NCBI GenBank assembly: GCA_902495075.1
Contig: CABUVO010000003.1
Coordinates: 133,790-197,789 of the forward strand
Length of the DNA: 64,000 bases
Origin: an uncultured Porphyromonadaceae bacterium
GTDB lineage: Bacteria; Bacteroidota; Bacteroidia; Bacteroidales; Muribaculaceae
Reading direction: 5' to 3'
In this document: in pieces, positions 26,441 to 35,123 of the stretch
Numbering within the stretch: the first letter of the stretch is position 1
How the letters are laid out: each line of letters opens with the position of its first letter
Program-made: the position numbers and the translations under genes
The notes under the pieces: model-generated
Databases searched by the model: none
Told to the model about the DNA's origin: nothing
What the model saw: only the letters and a program-made list of their open reading frames with translations

Positions 26441-28111
26441 TCAGCGCAACACCTTAAAAGATGCATAGTCTGTGCGGATAAGATATATACCACGAGACTT
26501 TCCGCTGAGGTTAACTTCACTTCCGCTACCGTGCCATACGACATTACCGCTAATATCGTAAACGATAATAGATGTGGATTCCTGCGCCAGACGATAAATG
26601 CCGTCACCTACTTGGGCAATTGCCGTTTCCACCTGGAGCATGACATCCGACACACCAGAACCGGCACCCTGATCATATGCACCTACCGATATCATCTCAG
26701 GTCGCTCCTCATTGCGCTGGTCAACAGTATCAATGACATCTACAGGACATTTATATTCAGTCTTGAACAATCCTGCGAAATCGTTTTTCTTAAAATATTG
26801 CGCCATCACTTGGGGCACAAGAACTTTGGAAAATCCACCTTTGTCTTGAAGACCCGAACGACCGAATATTGCATATGGTGTATTGGCACTTTTATAATCA
26901 TCGTAACCAGGTATCACAACATCATTACTAAAATTGTCTACGAACGCCTCTCCTCCTGTCTCAGCCGCGAAGAAATCGCATTTCCCGAAAATATTTCCAC
27001 CATCTGACACAAGCACATCGGAAACCTTGGTAGTCATCTCCGCAAGACTGATAGCGGCAATGTCCGGGTCATTTTCCATACCAAGCACATAGGAATTTAT
27101 AATACGTATGGATGGTGTTCCGGTAGCATATATTGCGCTGCCATTTGCGGGATATTCCTCACTATTGTCTGAAATTGTGGATGATGCGATATAAAGGCCT
27201 GTGGCATCGTTGATGTGTATTGCGCCTTGTTTGTAACCTTTGTTACCCGTGACAGTAGAGTTAATGATGTATACAGACCCAGCATTCACACGGATTGCAC
27301 TTCCTCCTGCCACCTTCCCTTCGCCAACTGCATTGTTGGACGCGACAAGACAGCGTTCAAGAGTAGCGGAAGGTTTGAAATACTTGTCTGCATCTCCACG
27401 TTTCGACTGGTTTACGGCAATACCTGCATCCTTCCCTGTGTTTTCTTCAAATATGCAGTCGATAAAATGTGTCTGCGAGCCTGAATTGGAGAATGCCGCG
27501 CCGGCATTCTCGCATTTGTTATTTCGGAAAATGCAGTTGCGCACAGTCACAGTACGGGTCATATCTACGTTCAAAGCTCCAAGTTCTGTCCCTTTTGTCC
27601 CGTTATAGTAGGCGTTCTGGAGTGTAAACCCTTCAATTAATACGCTTTGAGGAGCGGCAGCTGCCTCGCTTTTCACGTTCGTAGTCTGAACAAAGATAAG
27701 ATTACGGACATCGCCCCCGTCAGGGATACCATTATTGTTGCGATCACCATCAAGGATAGTTGGGGTATCCGACGGATAACTGATCTCCGGAACTTCAGTT
27801 CCTGTTAGATTTGTGGCATAGCCACCATGCAGGTTCACAGGATTGTTTTGCATTTTCAATCCGGTAACCAAAGCATTGCCACTCGCCTGCAAAGCGGGAT
27901 ATGTGTATTTGCCTCCGGCAAAATATACATCATCCCCTTTTGCCATCGAAGAAAAGGATGTGATGCAATCAGCGAGATTGAAGGCTGTTTCCCATGTTTT
28001 TCCGTCATTACCGGACGGGGAATCTACTTTCACGAACCATTTACCCGCATAAGTTTGGGGCAATGCTACGCACATCATTGATGTGGTAATAAGTAATGCT
28101 TTAAATTTCAT
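26441..28111 (-). CDS. secreted right-handed beta-helix protein with T9SS-like tail
   Basis: The signal peptide ends near TYA. The body (residues 25-460) has the pattern of a parallel beta-helix: ALNVDMTRTVTVRNCIFRNN, FIDCIFEENTGKDAG, LERCLVASNN, VYIINSTVTGNKGYKQGAIH and LYIASSTISDN. The N-terminal block KWFVKVDSPSGNDGKTWETA ... DDVYFAGGKYTY is shared with the next gene upstream. The last 70 residues (YDISGNVVWHGSGSEVNLSG ... RGIYLIRTDYASFKVL) form a type IX secretion-like sorting tail. It may be a polysaccharide lyase or a binding protein; no catalytic residues can be assigned. It is the last gene of the operon, after a 52-bp gap. Confidence 0.75.
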   Translation of the reverse strand: MKFKALLITTSMMCVALPQTYAGKWFVKVDSPSGNDGKTWETAFNLADCITSFSSMAKGDDVYFAGGKYTYPALQASGNALVTGLKMQNNPVNLHGGYATNLTGTEVPEISYPSDTPTILDGDRNNNGIPDGGDVRNLIFVQTTNVKSEAAAAPQSVLIEGFTLQNAYYNGTKGTELGALNVDMTRTVTVRNCIFRNNKCENAGAAFSNSGSQTHFIDCIFEENTGKDAGIAVNQSKRGDADKYFKPSATLERCLVASNNAVGEGKVAGGSAIRVNAGSVYIINSTVTGNKGYKQGAIHINDATGLYIASSTISDNSEEYPANGSAIYATGTPSIRIINSYVLGMENDPDIAAISLAEMTTKVSDVLVSDGGNIFGKCDFFAAETGGEAFVDNFSNDVVIPGYDDYKSANTPYAIFGRSGLQDKGGFSKVLVPQVMAQYFKKNDFAGLFKTEYKCPVDVIDTVDQRNEERPEMISVGAYDQGAGSGVSDVMLQVETAIAQVGDGIYRLAQESTSIIVYDISGNVVWHGSGSEVNLSGKSRGIYLIRTDYASFKVLR

Positions 28112-28163
28112 ATAATATCCAAATTTAATGGTTGTTTTTCAGAATTTGAGACTTCAAGAGTGT

Positions 28164-30584
28164 TTATTTAAGAGTGGAATAATTCCGTGCCACATCGTAT
28201 GCGGAAATACCCTCCTTGTCAAGATTGGTTTTGTATCCCGGACCTCCTCCTGCTACATAGCCATTGCTCTCACCTAAAAGCGAGGGGCTTACCCAAAATG
28301 AATAAAGATGTGCATTATCGAAAATGAAGCGTATCTTCACCGGTTTACCTGCAAACTCCGATATGTTATCATTATCCCGCCATTCAAGACGATATATCGT
28401 AGAGTCAACAGACATCGGCAAGCAGTCAGCAGCAGAATATCCCTCTATTACGTTGCCGTCTTCATCCAAAATTTCAGCCTTAAGCGAACCTTCCGAACAA
28501 TCAGCATTGACAAACAGATAAGATCCATCGAAGCATACCGGGCGCGTAATGACAACAGCAGAAGCACCCTGCGTCGCTGAAAGAGAACAGAAACCATCAC
28601 GACGCAACGTTGCGATTCCTGTACCACTGTTGGCGTGCATGCCATATCCTGTTCCCGGGCGCGTCTCATCCCCTCTGAATCCAATATAATAGAACCGCAG
28701 CTGATCACCTACTACAGAACAAATGCCTCCAACCGACTGCACATATCCTTTGTCCCAGGCATCCCCACCGCTTGAAGGGATGAATGAAGTCCGATCATCG
28801 GGGCGCTGCCAATGAAAACCATCACGGCTAAAAGCCACTTTCAGATCAGTCCGTTTTGGAATGCCTCGAGCTTTACATTCTTCGTTCTGCGGACCGAGAA
28901 ATATCTGTAGCATCCCAAGCATAACGCTTTCATATGCCACGGCGTTAACATTATACAATTCAGGCGTAATGCCCACCTCAGGAGCCGGCTCATCTAAATT
29001 ATCAGCACCACACCAATAAACCACATTCCGACCATTCCACACCGCGCCTGATAAAAAATTGGAGCTCTCCCGATACCAACGATTACGACCATGTGGTGCC
29101 GGTGCCAATCCTCCTCCATTGCGCAGACTGAACACATACTTCTTTCTAAATGGATTATAGAACATTGTGGAACGGTCGCCGGAAGCACCGGAGCGTATAA
29201 GATTATTCCAATGGATTCCGTCAGAAGAGATGGCTGCGTAGCCGTAAACATTACTTTCGGCTTTGTCGTTTGGTGGACGAAAATAAATCTTATATCTTTC
29301 GTATGCCGGAGCATCATAATCTACTACCACACCGGATGAGTTTGGGGCATATCCGGGAATAATCTGATTAAGCACTCCTATCCCCAATGTAGGGCGTTCC
29401 CAATTCAGACCGTCACGGCTTGTGGCATACGCCTGGGCGTTGAGCCAACCTGCCTCATACCACATCTGCCATTGTTTCTGCTCTTCGTTCCAATAGATAC
29501 CTCCGTCTTTGGGGGCAGCCCCCGGATTTCCGGCAGCATATTGCTCAAGTGTAGTCTCGACTTTCAATATGGGATTGGCGGAGTATTTTTCCGGACGATA
29601 CCATTTACGTTCGATTCCCAGAGCCGAGGATATCAGAAAATCATCAACAAACAATTGTCTGCCAACATTGATCGGAATAACAGCCGGGATATTTTCCTCC
29701 TCCAGATAAGGAACCGGCATCGGTTCACGCGACTGTGGAGACATCGTTTTCGGAGGCCATACAGAGGGGAGCACAATCCCATTATAAAGCGTTTCAGGCG
29801 TGTTTCCACCTTCGGGATATTCATCAGTAGCGGTAAGCATATTGTCCTCGATGAGGGTACGATCTACAATAAGTGCCGGCGTATATACTTTTTGAGCAAG
29901 AGTGGCTTCGTCTGCACGTATCGCCGCTCCATCAGTACCAGCCTTATTCCCTTTAAATATGCAATCCACCACTTTAACTTCAGAACCCAACACATTTAGT
30001 GCTGCCCCTCCGCTATAGAGGGCGCGGTTGCCCTCCAAAATGCAGTGCTGAAGCGTTACACCACGACTGAGATACACGCTTACTGCTCCACATTCTTGAG
30101 GATTCCGGGCTTCATAGAAACATCCGGATATAGTGAAACCCTCTATTACTATGTTACGTTCGGCATCCGGAGATGCGCTTCCATCGATACGGATAAAATT
30201 GCGAACGTCATAGTCATCAGGTTGTCCACTACCGTTGCTATCTCCAAGAAAGAGCGTAGGGGTTTCTGTTGGATATTTCAGTTCCGGAACCTGGTTTATG
30301 CGCAGATTTGTCGGGAAACCTCCCTTTAGAATAATGTTGCGGTGTTTTATGTTAATGGGATTTACCACATTGGAGCGATAAACACCTCCGGCAAAACAGA
30401 CCATGTCTCCTTCTGCAATAGTACCATCTGAAAGTTTGGTGAGGAAAGTATCGAAATTCCACGATGTTGTCCACATCGTGCCAGAAGTAGAGGTTCCTCC
30501 GTCAACTTTTACAAACCAAGTTGAAGCATTGCAGCCGAAGGCTGCCGCTAATGTCCAGATTAATATTGATAAAACTCTTTTCAT
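28164..30584 (-). CDS. fusion of a beta-helix domain and a five-bladed-propeller glycosidase-like domain
   Basis: Residues 1-20 form a signal peptide. Residues 21-255 are a shortened beta-helix with the same opening as the previous entry (TWFVKVDGG ... MVCFAGGVYRS) and turns such as GVTLQHCILEGNRALYSGGA. Residues 264-806 align with the whole secreted propeller protein at 33420-35120: NVGRQLFVDDFLIS, APKDGGIYWNEEQKQWQMWY, then S-x-DG-x-x-W motifs (SRDGLNW, SSDGIHW, SRDGFHW), RSTMFYNPFRKKYVFSLRN and KVAFSRDGFHWQRP. Such motifs occur in GH32/43/130-like propellers. No catalytic residues are assigned. The start overlaps the MFS stop by 4 nt. Confidence 0.75.
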   Translation of the reverse strand: MKRVLSILIWTLAAAFGCNASTWFVKVDGGTSTSGTMWTTSWNFDTFLTKLSDGTIAEGDMVCFAGGVYRSNVVNPINIKHRNIILKGGFPTNLRINQVPELKYPTETPTLFLGDSNGSGQPDDYDVRNFIRIDGSASPDAERNIVIEGFTISGCFYEARNPQECGAVSVYLSRGVTLQHCILEGNRALYSGGAALNVLGSEVKVVDCIFKGNKAGTDGAAIRADEATLAQKVYTPALIVDRTLIEDNMLTATDEYPEGGNTPETLYNGIVLPSVWPPKTMSPQSREPMPVPYLEEENIPAVIPINVGRQLFVDDFLISSALGIERKWYRPEKYSANPILKVETTLEQYAAGNPGAAPKDGGIYWNEEQKQWQMWYEAGWLNAQAYATSRDGLNWERPTLGIGVLNQIIPGYAPNSSGVVVDYDAPAYERYKIYFRPPNDKAESNVYGYAAISSDGIHWNNLIRSGASGDRSTMFYNPFRKKYVFSLRNGGGLAPAPHGRNRWYRESSNFLSGAVWNGRNVVYWCGADNLDEPAPEVGITPELYNVNAVAYESVMLGMLQIFLGPQNEECKARGIPKRTDLKVAFSRDGFHWQRPDDRTSFIPSSGGDAWDKGYVQSVGGICSVVGDQLRFYYIGFRGDETRPGTGYGMHANSGTGIATLRRDGFCSLSATQGASAVVITRPVCFDGSYLFVNADCSEGSLKAEILDEDGNVIEGYSAADCLPMSVDSTIYRLEWRDNDNISEFAGKPVKIRFIFDNAHLYSFWVSPSLLGESNGYVAGGGPGYKTNLDKEGISAYDVARNYSTLK

Positions 30585-31873
30585 TGTTCCAAAAGTTCTA
30601 AATTTCCATAATTGGATTCAGTATCTTGATGCGAATCGGTCATGTCATCGGTAACAGGACGAAGCACTTTTATTTCAAGAAATACGGAAATTGCGACAGC
30701 GGCTATCATTGCAACAAAAACAGTGTTCTGATATCCCCCTTTCAATGCGTATCCGAGAATATCGGTTATTAACGCTCCGGCTGCGATACCTACGAAATTC
30801 ATGATCCCATAGCAAGTTGCCCTGCTTCGAGAAGGGAAGAACTGACAGATAATGGGCATATTGTTGGTGTCATACATTCCGAATCCCAACCCGAATAAGA
30901 TACCCCCTGCAAGTATCGGCACCAGACTGCCGGAGAAAAGAATCAACAATAACGCAGGGATAATCATTCCAAGACCTGTTGCTGAAGTGTATACACGTCC
31001 TCGTAGCGTTCGTTTAACCCATCTGTCAGAAATCCAACCTCCGGCAAAGACTCCGACAAACGATGACATCGCCAGCGTAACAGTCCACATCGGACCGACA
31101 GTTTCCATTTTAATTCCCAGACTGTCGCAAATCATTGTGGGCATCCAGTTTTTAGTAACCCAACCCGGCAAATTCAATGCGGCAAAGTAGAAAATCATCA
31201 CCCAGAACGCAGTGTGACGAATAAGGATAATCCACTGTGCCCTTCTTCTCGCGCCGTTAGGCACTGTGCTTCCGACAGCTGTCGTCAATTGCGGTCTGTT
31301 TTCCTTCTCATGAAGCAACAATGCCAACACAACAGCATACACAATCCCTATGATTCCAAAGATATGGAAAGTAAATTGCCATGAGGCGTGGGCAGAGATG
31401 GTTGCTCCAAACCCGCCTATCGCCTGACCAAGATAGATGCCTGAGGTAAGTGCCCCCACGGCAATTGAGCGCGATGGTCCGCAATGATAATCAGCCACAA
31501 GCGACAAGGCAGCCGGGATATAAAAAGCTTCACTTATACCCATAACACCACGCAACACATACATAGTGTCGATATCATAGGTATAGCCCATAAGCAATGT
31601 TACTCCCGACCACACTGCCAGGCTAAAAATGATGAGCCATTTACGGTTGATACGATCAGCGATTACGCCCGACAACGGACTCATGAAAGCATATACCCAC
31701 AAGAATATTGCCATAAGCCGTCCGTAATTGGTTATGTCGCGAAGCGCTTCAATATCTTCCATCATGTAGGGACGCATCGTGGCAAGCATCTGCCGATCAA
31801 GATAATTGAGCAGTGACACCACGGCAAGCAATACCACCACAAGCCACGGATAGAATTTTTTGTTCTTAAGCAT
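30581..31873 (-). CDS. MFS sugar transporter (RusT-like)
   Basis: A 430-residue major facilitator with 12 predicted segments. The first loop has NYLDRQMLATMRPYM, and the loop between segments 2 and 3 has GVIADRINRKWLIIFSL, the MFS signature. The second half has GWISDRWVKRT. The C-terminus is a short acidic tail. It lies inside the ribokinase/SusCD operon, overlapping YhcH by 1 nt and the fusion gene by 4 nt, so it most likely carries the sugar product across the inner membrane. Position and content suggest the counterpart of the RusT transporter. Confidence 0.85.
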   Translation of the reverse strand: MLKNKKFYPWLVVVLLAVVSLLNYLDRQMLATMRPYMMEDIEALRDITNYGRLMAIFLWVYAFMSPLSGVIADRINRKWLIIFSLAVWSGVTLLMGYTYDIDTMYVLRGVMGISEAFYIPAALSLVADYHCGPSRSIAVGALTSGIYLGQAIGGFGATISAHASWQFTFHIFGIIGIVYAVVLALLLHEKENRPQLTTAVGSTVPNGARRRAQWIILIRHTAFWVMIFYFAALNLPGWVTKNWMPTMICDSLGIKMETVGPMWTVTLAMSSFVGVFAGGWISDRWVKRTLRGRVYTSATGLGMIIPALLLILFSGSLVPILAGGILFGLGFGMYDTNNMPIICQFFPSRSRATCYGIMNFVGIAAGALITDILGYALKGGYQNTVFVAMIAAVAISVFLEIKVLRPVTDDMTDSHQDTESNYGNLELLEQ

Positions 31874-32472
31874 CAGTTTTTAATCTTAATTACAATTTTT
31901 CGTACTGTTCGTTCTCCACTACCATCCGCGTTTTTCATACTTGGACGATGAGGGTCATCGGGGAAAAATACAAAATATTTAGAAGGAGTGGTCGTATCGT
32001 ATTCTGCGCCTTGCACGTCAGCGGCTTGATAAAATTCTATGTCATCGACATATGGCACTGATATTGTCATAAAATCAGGCGTGGCGATTCCCATTTTCTC
32101 CGTGCCCACAGGCACATATTGCAAGTCGATATAACGCCGATGCGCCTCAAACCGGCAGGAATCCGCATCTTTGGGTAGATATTCCTGCACTATGGCATAC
32201 ACCTCAGCATCCGGAAGCAAATCGTAGGTGCCGCATTGAATGCTGTCGGGACGAAGACCGGCTTTCTCAAGAAAATCGAACGCCTCTTTCCATCTCTCAG
32301 GATAGGAAGCAATATGGTTTAGAACTTTGTCATTATCGCAAATCTGTGATAAGGTTACTTCTGTATTGCCATAAGAAAACTTGTTATTCATGCTCGTATT
32401 GGAGTTATTACATGAAATTGTCGTGACGGCACCAATTAGCACCACCATAAAAATTGAAGAAAAGGCTTTCAT
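31873..32472 (-). CDS. YhcH/YjgK/YiaL family protein with lipoprotein-like leader
   Basis: Residues 30-199 belong to the YhcH/YjgK/YiaL (DUF386) family: EAHRRYIDLQYVPVGTEKMG is the typical H-x-x-x-D-x-x-Y core, followed by YFVFFPDDPHRPSMKNADGS and RKIVIKIKN. In enterobacteria YhcH lies in the sialic-acid operon and acts as a sugar anomerase or isomerase. Here a leader (FSSIFMVVLIGAVTTISC) ends in a Cys, so the protein is probably a periplasmic lipoprotein, which is unusual. It lies 6 bp after the lyase gene. Confidence 0.85.
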   Translation of the reverse strand: MKAFSSIFMVVLIGAVTTISCNNSNTSMNNKFSYGNTEVTLSQICDNDKVLNHIASYPERWKEAFDFLEKAGLRPDSIQCGTYDLLPDAEVYAIVQEYLPKDADSCRFEAHRRYIDLQYVPVGTEKMGIATPDFMTISVPYVDDIEFYQAADVQGAEYDTTTPSKYFVFFPDDPHRPSMKNADGSGERTVRKIVIKIKN

Positions 32473-32478
32473 AATCCT

Positions 32479-33408
32479 TCATAATATTGAATCGATTGAT
32501 TGTTTCAACACCATGGTGTTTTTTGCAATTATCTCAGAGGCTGCTTCAGAAGCGGGATGTAATGGGGGCAATACATAATTCTCAATCAATCCCTGCGATG
32601 CCATAGCAGCTTTCAGTCCTTTCATGAAGCTGACAGGAGTGCCATCAATAGAATATATTGTAGTAGAAACTCTCATCACTAATGTCTGAAGAGTGGCAAT
32701 CCGGGCTCTATCTCCTCTACGGCATGCATCAAAAAGCGCCACATAAAGCTCAGGGAAAAGATTGGATCCGGAATTCACACCTCCATTACCACCAACCGCC
32801 ATCGTAGAAGCAAGCATTTCATCCGGTCCGACCATTATTGAAAAATCAGGATGTTCCGGCTTGATTTCAGCAAGAAGAGTGTTAAAGTATGTGCCATTGC
32901 CCGAACTGTCCTTGATTCCGATAATATTTGGATGAGAGGCAAGATTCTTCACAGTTTCAACAGCCATCATCATCTTGGTCTGAGCTGGAATATTGTAAAG
33001 AAACAATGGGAGTTCCAACGCATCAGCCAATGAGACATAATAATTCTCTATTTCTTTCTGCGTAAGTGAGAAATAGAAGGGCAATGCGCTGACAACATAG
33101 TCTGCTCCGGCTTTTGCTGCATAATTCCCAAGGGCTATGCTACGTTTCAGACAACTGTCTGCAACATGCACGAGAACATTGGTGCGATGTGCCGTATAGT
33201 CAACTACCAAATCGATCAGTTCATGTTGCATCTCCTCCGTCATCGAAGCCCCTTCGCCGGTTGTACCCATTAGAAATATTCCTTCGACACCACCTTTTAC
33301 GAGATGGTCTATTAACCTGCGCAGACTGCCGGCATCAATACGATTATCTTTTGTAAAGGGAGTAACCATCGGAGTCACCACTCCTTCGAATATCTTATTG
33401 CTTTTCAT
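32479..33408 (-). CDS. N-acetylneuraminate lyase / dihydrodipicolinate synthase family aldolase
   Basis: A class I aldolase of the DapA/NanA family, 309 residues. It has FEGVVTPMVTPFTKDNRIDA, GVEGIFLMGTTGEGASMTEE (GTTGEG), LPLFLYNIPAQTKMM with the catalytic Tyr, and NIIGIKDSSGNGTYF with the Schiff-base Lys. It is not the housekeeping dapA by context, because it lies between YhcH and a propeller glycosidase-like gene. It likely splits a keto-acid sugar such as sialic acid or a 2-keto-3-deoxy sugar acid, giving pyruvate. The exact substrate is unknown. Confidence 0.85.
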   Translation of the reverse strand: MKSNKIFEGVVTPMVTPFTKDNRIDAGSLRRLIDHLVKGGVEGIFLMGTTGEGASMTEEMQHELIDLVVDYTAHRTNVLVHVADSCLKRSIALGNYAAKAGADYVVSALPFYFSLTQKEIENYYVSLADALELPLFLYNIPAQTKMMMAVETVKNLASHPNIIGIKDSSGNGTYFNTLLAEIKPEHPDFSIMVGPDEMLASTMAVGGNGGVNSGSNLFPELYVALFDACRRGDRARIATLQTLVMRVSTTIYSIDGTPVSFMKGLKAAMASQGLIENYVLPPLHPASEAASEIIAKNTMVLKQSIDSIL

Positions 33409-33419
33409 GTTGTTATTGT

Positions 33420-35120
33420 TTATTGTTTTATCATATATTTTTTTGCCTGTTTATAAGCTTCTATCCCTTCTCGGTCTATCCCTCCACTGAATCCGGGACC
33501 GCCCGCTGCATTATAACCCATGCTTTCTCCGGTTTCCGATGGAGAAACCCAGAATGAATAGAGATCACCGTTTTTCAGTGAGAACCGCAATTTTACGGGT
33601 TTTCCGGCAAGACTTGAGAGATCTTTATGTTTCTTCCAGGAGATGCGGACTATAGTGCTGTCTGTCGTTACTGGGTTACAGTCTGAAATCGAGAATCCGG
33701 GAATCACGTTGCCATCCATATCTGTGATTTCGGCAGCAAGAACCCCATTCGGACAATCAGTATTGATAAATAGATGCTTACCTGTAAAAACTATAGGTCT
33801 CGTTATCAGTTCGCCTCCTTCCGCGTTGGCATGATGCGAGACGAAACCATCGCGACGCATAACCGCCATTCCTGTGCTTCCACCGTAGTGCATCCCGTTT
33901 TGTTCGTATACATTACTTTTCAGACCGTCATTACCGGAAAAACCAATATAATAAAACCACAACTGATCGCCTACTACGGCGCATATTCCCCCCACCGACT
34001 GCACATAACCACGATCCCATGCACCCGGATATCTGGATGCCGCTATAAAAACATCCCGATCCGTCCTATCCCAGTGAAAGCCATCGCGAGAATAAGCTAC
34101 CTTGAGTTCGGTGATTTTGGGTACTCCTTTTGCCCTGCAAATCGCATTGTCGGGTCCGAGATGAATCTGCGGCAACGATATCATGATGCTCTCGTATGGA
34201 GTAGCCGAGAGATTATAAAGTTGCGGGCGATCTCCGATATATGGATCGGCAAGATCCTTGTAGTCTGCACCCATCCAGAAATGCAGGGAATCGTAATCCC
34301 ATTTTGCTCCCGCCATGAAATCATCGCTTTCATGATAGAGACGATATCTGCCTATGGCACTATGCGCAACATTGCCGGCGTTACGCAAGCTGAAGACCCA
34401 TTTTTTTCGGAAAGGATCGTAATATACAGTGGATCGGTCGCCGCAACGCCCCGTTTTCACCGGCTCACTCCAGTGTATTCCATCGGCGGATGTCATGCAA
34501 TAACCATAGTTAAAACGCTCCTTTGAGCCGGGCACACCGTTAGGAGAACGTAAGAACATCTTGAATCTCTGAGAAGGATCGGTTGTGAAGTGATCCAGCC
34601 ATACTGTAGATGAATCAGCAATGATACCTGGCACAATTTCATTGGTACCTTCGACCACATCAAGCAGTGGTCTTTCCCAATTAATCCCGTCACGGCTTAC
34701 GGCATAAGCCATTTTATGAAGCCATCCCGCCTCATACCACATCTTGAACACTCCTTCTGTCGGATCCCACCATACACCTCCATCTTTTGCAGATGCTCCG
34801 GGTGTGCCATAGCGACCCTGTTCAAGCTGCGTTTCAGGACAGAGCACAGGATTGCATGCCACTTTGCGGGGTTGATGAGCAATTCGTGTTAGCGAACTCT
34901 TTTCAATCAGAAAGGAATCCACAAGAAGCTGCCTTCCGTTATCAACAGGAATTATTGCCGGTCGCATCTTATTGAGATAGGGAAGCGGCATAGGATCGAA
35001 TCCGAGGGGATAGCGCGGAGGCCATGTTTCGGAGAGAATTACGCCATTCGACAGCGTCTCACCTTTAGCTGCTGCGGGCATAATCGCAGCAATAGCCAAT
35101 ATATAATATATGAATCGCAT
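33420..35120 (-). CDS. secreted five-bladed-propeller glycosidase-like protein
   Basis: After a signal peptide (YYILAIAAIMPAAAKG) the protein is a single propeller domain that is paralogous to residues 264-806 of the fusion gene at 28164-30584. It has DNGRQLLVDSFLIEKS, AKDGGVWWDPTEGVFKMWYE, SRDGINWERP, SADGIHWSEP, RSTVYYDPFRKKWVFSLRN and KVAYSRDGFHWDR. These motifs recall GH32/GH43/GH130 but no family can be fixed by eye. In the rus locus of B. thetaiotaomicron a glycosidase gene (rusGH) lies at this place. A glycoside-cleaving role on ribose- or sugar-containing substrates is inferred. Confidence 0.72.
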   Translation of the reverse strand: MRFIYYILAIAAIMPAAAKGETLSNGVILSETWPPRYPLGFDPMPLPYLNKMRPAIIPVDNGRQLLVDSFLIEKSSLTRIAHQPRKVACNPVLCPETQLEQGRYGTPGASAKDGGVWWDPTEGVFKMWYEAGWLHKMAYAVSRDGINWERPLLDVVEGTNEIVPGIIADSSTVWLDHFTTDPSQRFKMFLRSPNGVPGSKERFNYGYCMTSADGIHWSEPVKTGRCGDRSTVYYDPFRKKWVFSLRNAGNVAHSAIGRYRLYHESDDFMAGAKWDYDSLHFWMGADYKDLADPYIGDRPQLYNLSATPYESIMISLPQIHLGPDNAICRAKGVPKITELKVAYSRDGFHWDRTDRDVFIAASRYPGAWDRGYVQSVGGICAVVGDQLWFYYIGFSGNDGLKSNVYEQNGMHYGGSTGMAVMRRDGFVSHHANAEGGELITRPIVFTGKHLFINTDCPNGVLAAEITDMDGNVIPGFSISDCNPVTTDSTIVRISWKKHKDLSSLAGKPVKLRFSLKNGDLYSFWVSPSETGESMGYNAAGGPGFSGGIDREGIEAYKQAKKYMIKQ

Positions 35121-35123
35121 AAA

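Noticed and set aside
26399..27007. A 202-codon plus-strand frame inside the beta-helix gene
   Set aside because: The minus-strand gene has a signal peptide, repeats and a sorting tail; the plus-strand frame has none and begins in the terminator region.
32479..33408. Housekeeping dapA (lysine biosynthesis)
   Set aside because: The gene lies in a catabolic SusCD operon between YhcH and a glycosidase-like gene, so a sugar-acid lyase is more likely.
28164..35120. Sialidase (GH33) from the S-x-D-G-x-x-W motifs next to a NanA-like lyase
   Set aside because: True Asp boxes are S-x-D-x-G-x-T-W; here a residue is missing, the pattern fits GH32/43/130-like propellers, and no RIP motif or arginine triad is visible.
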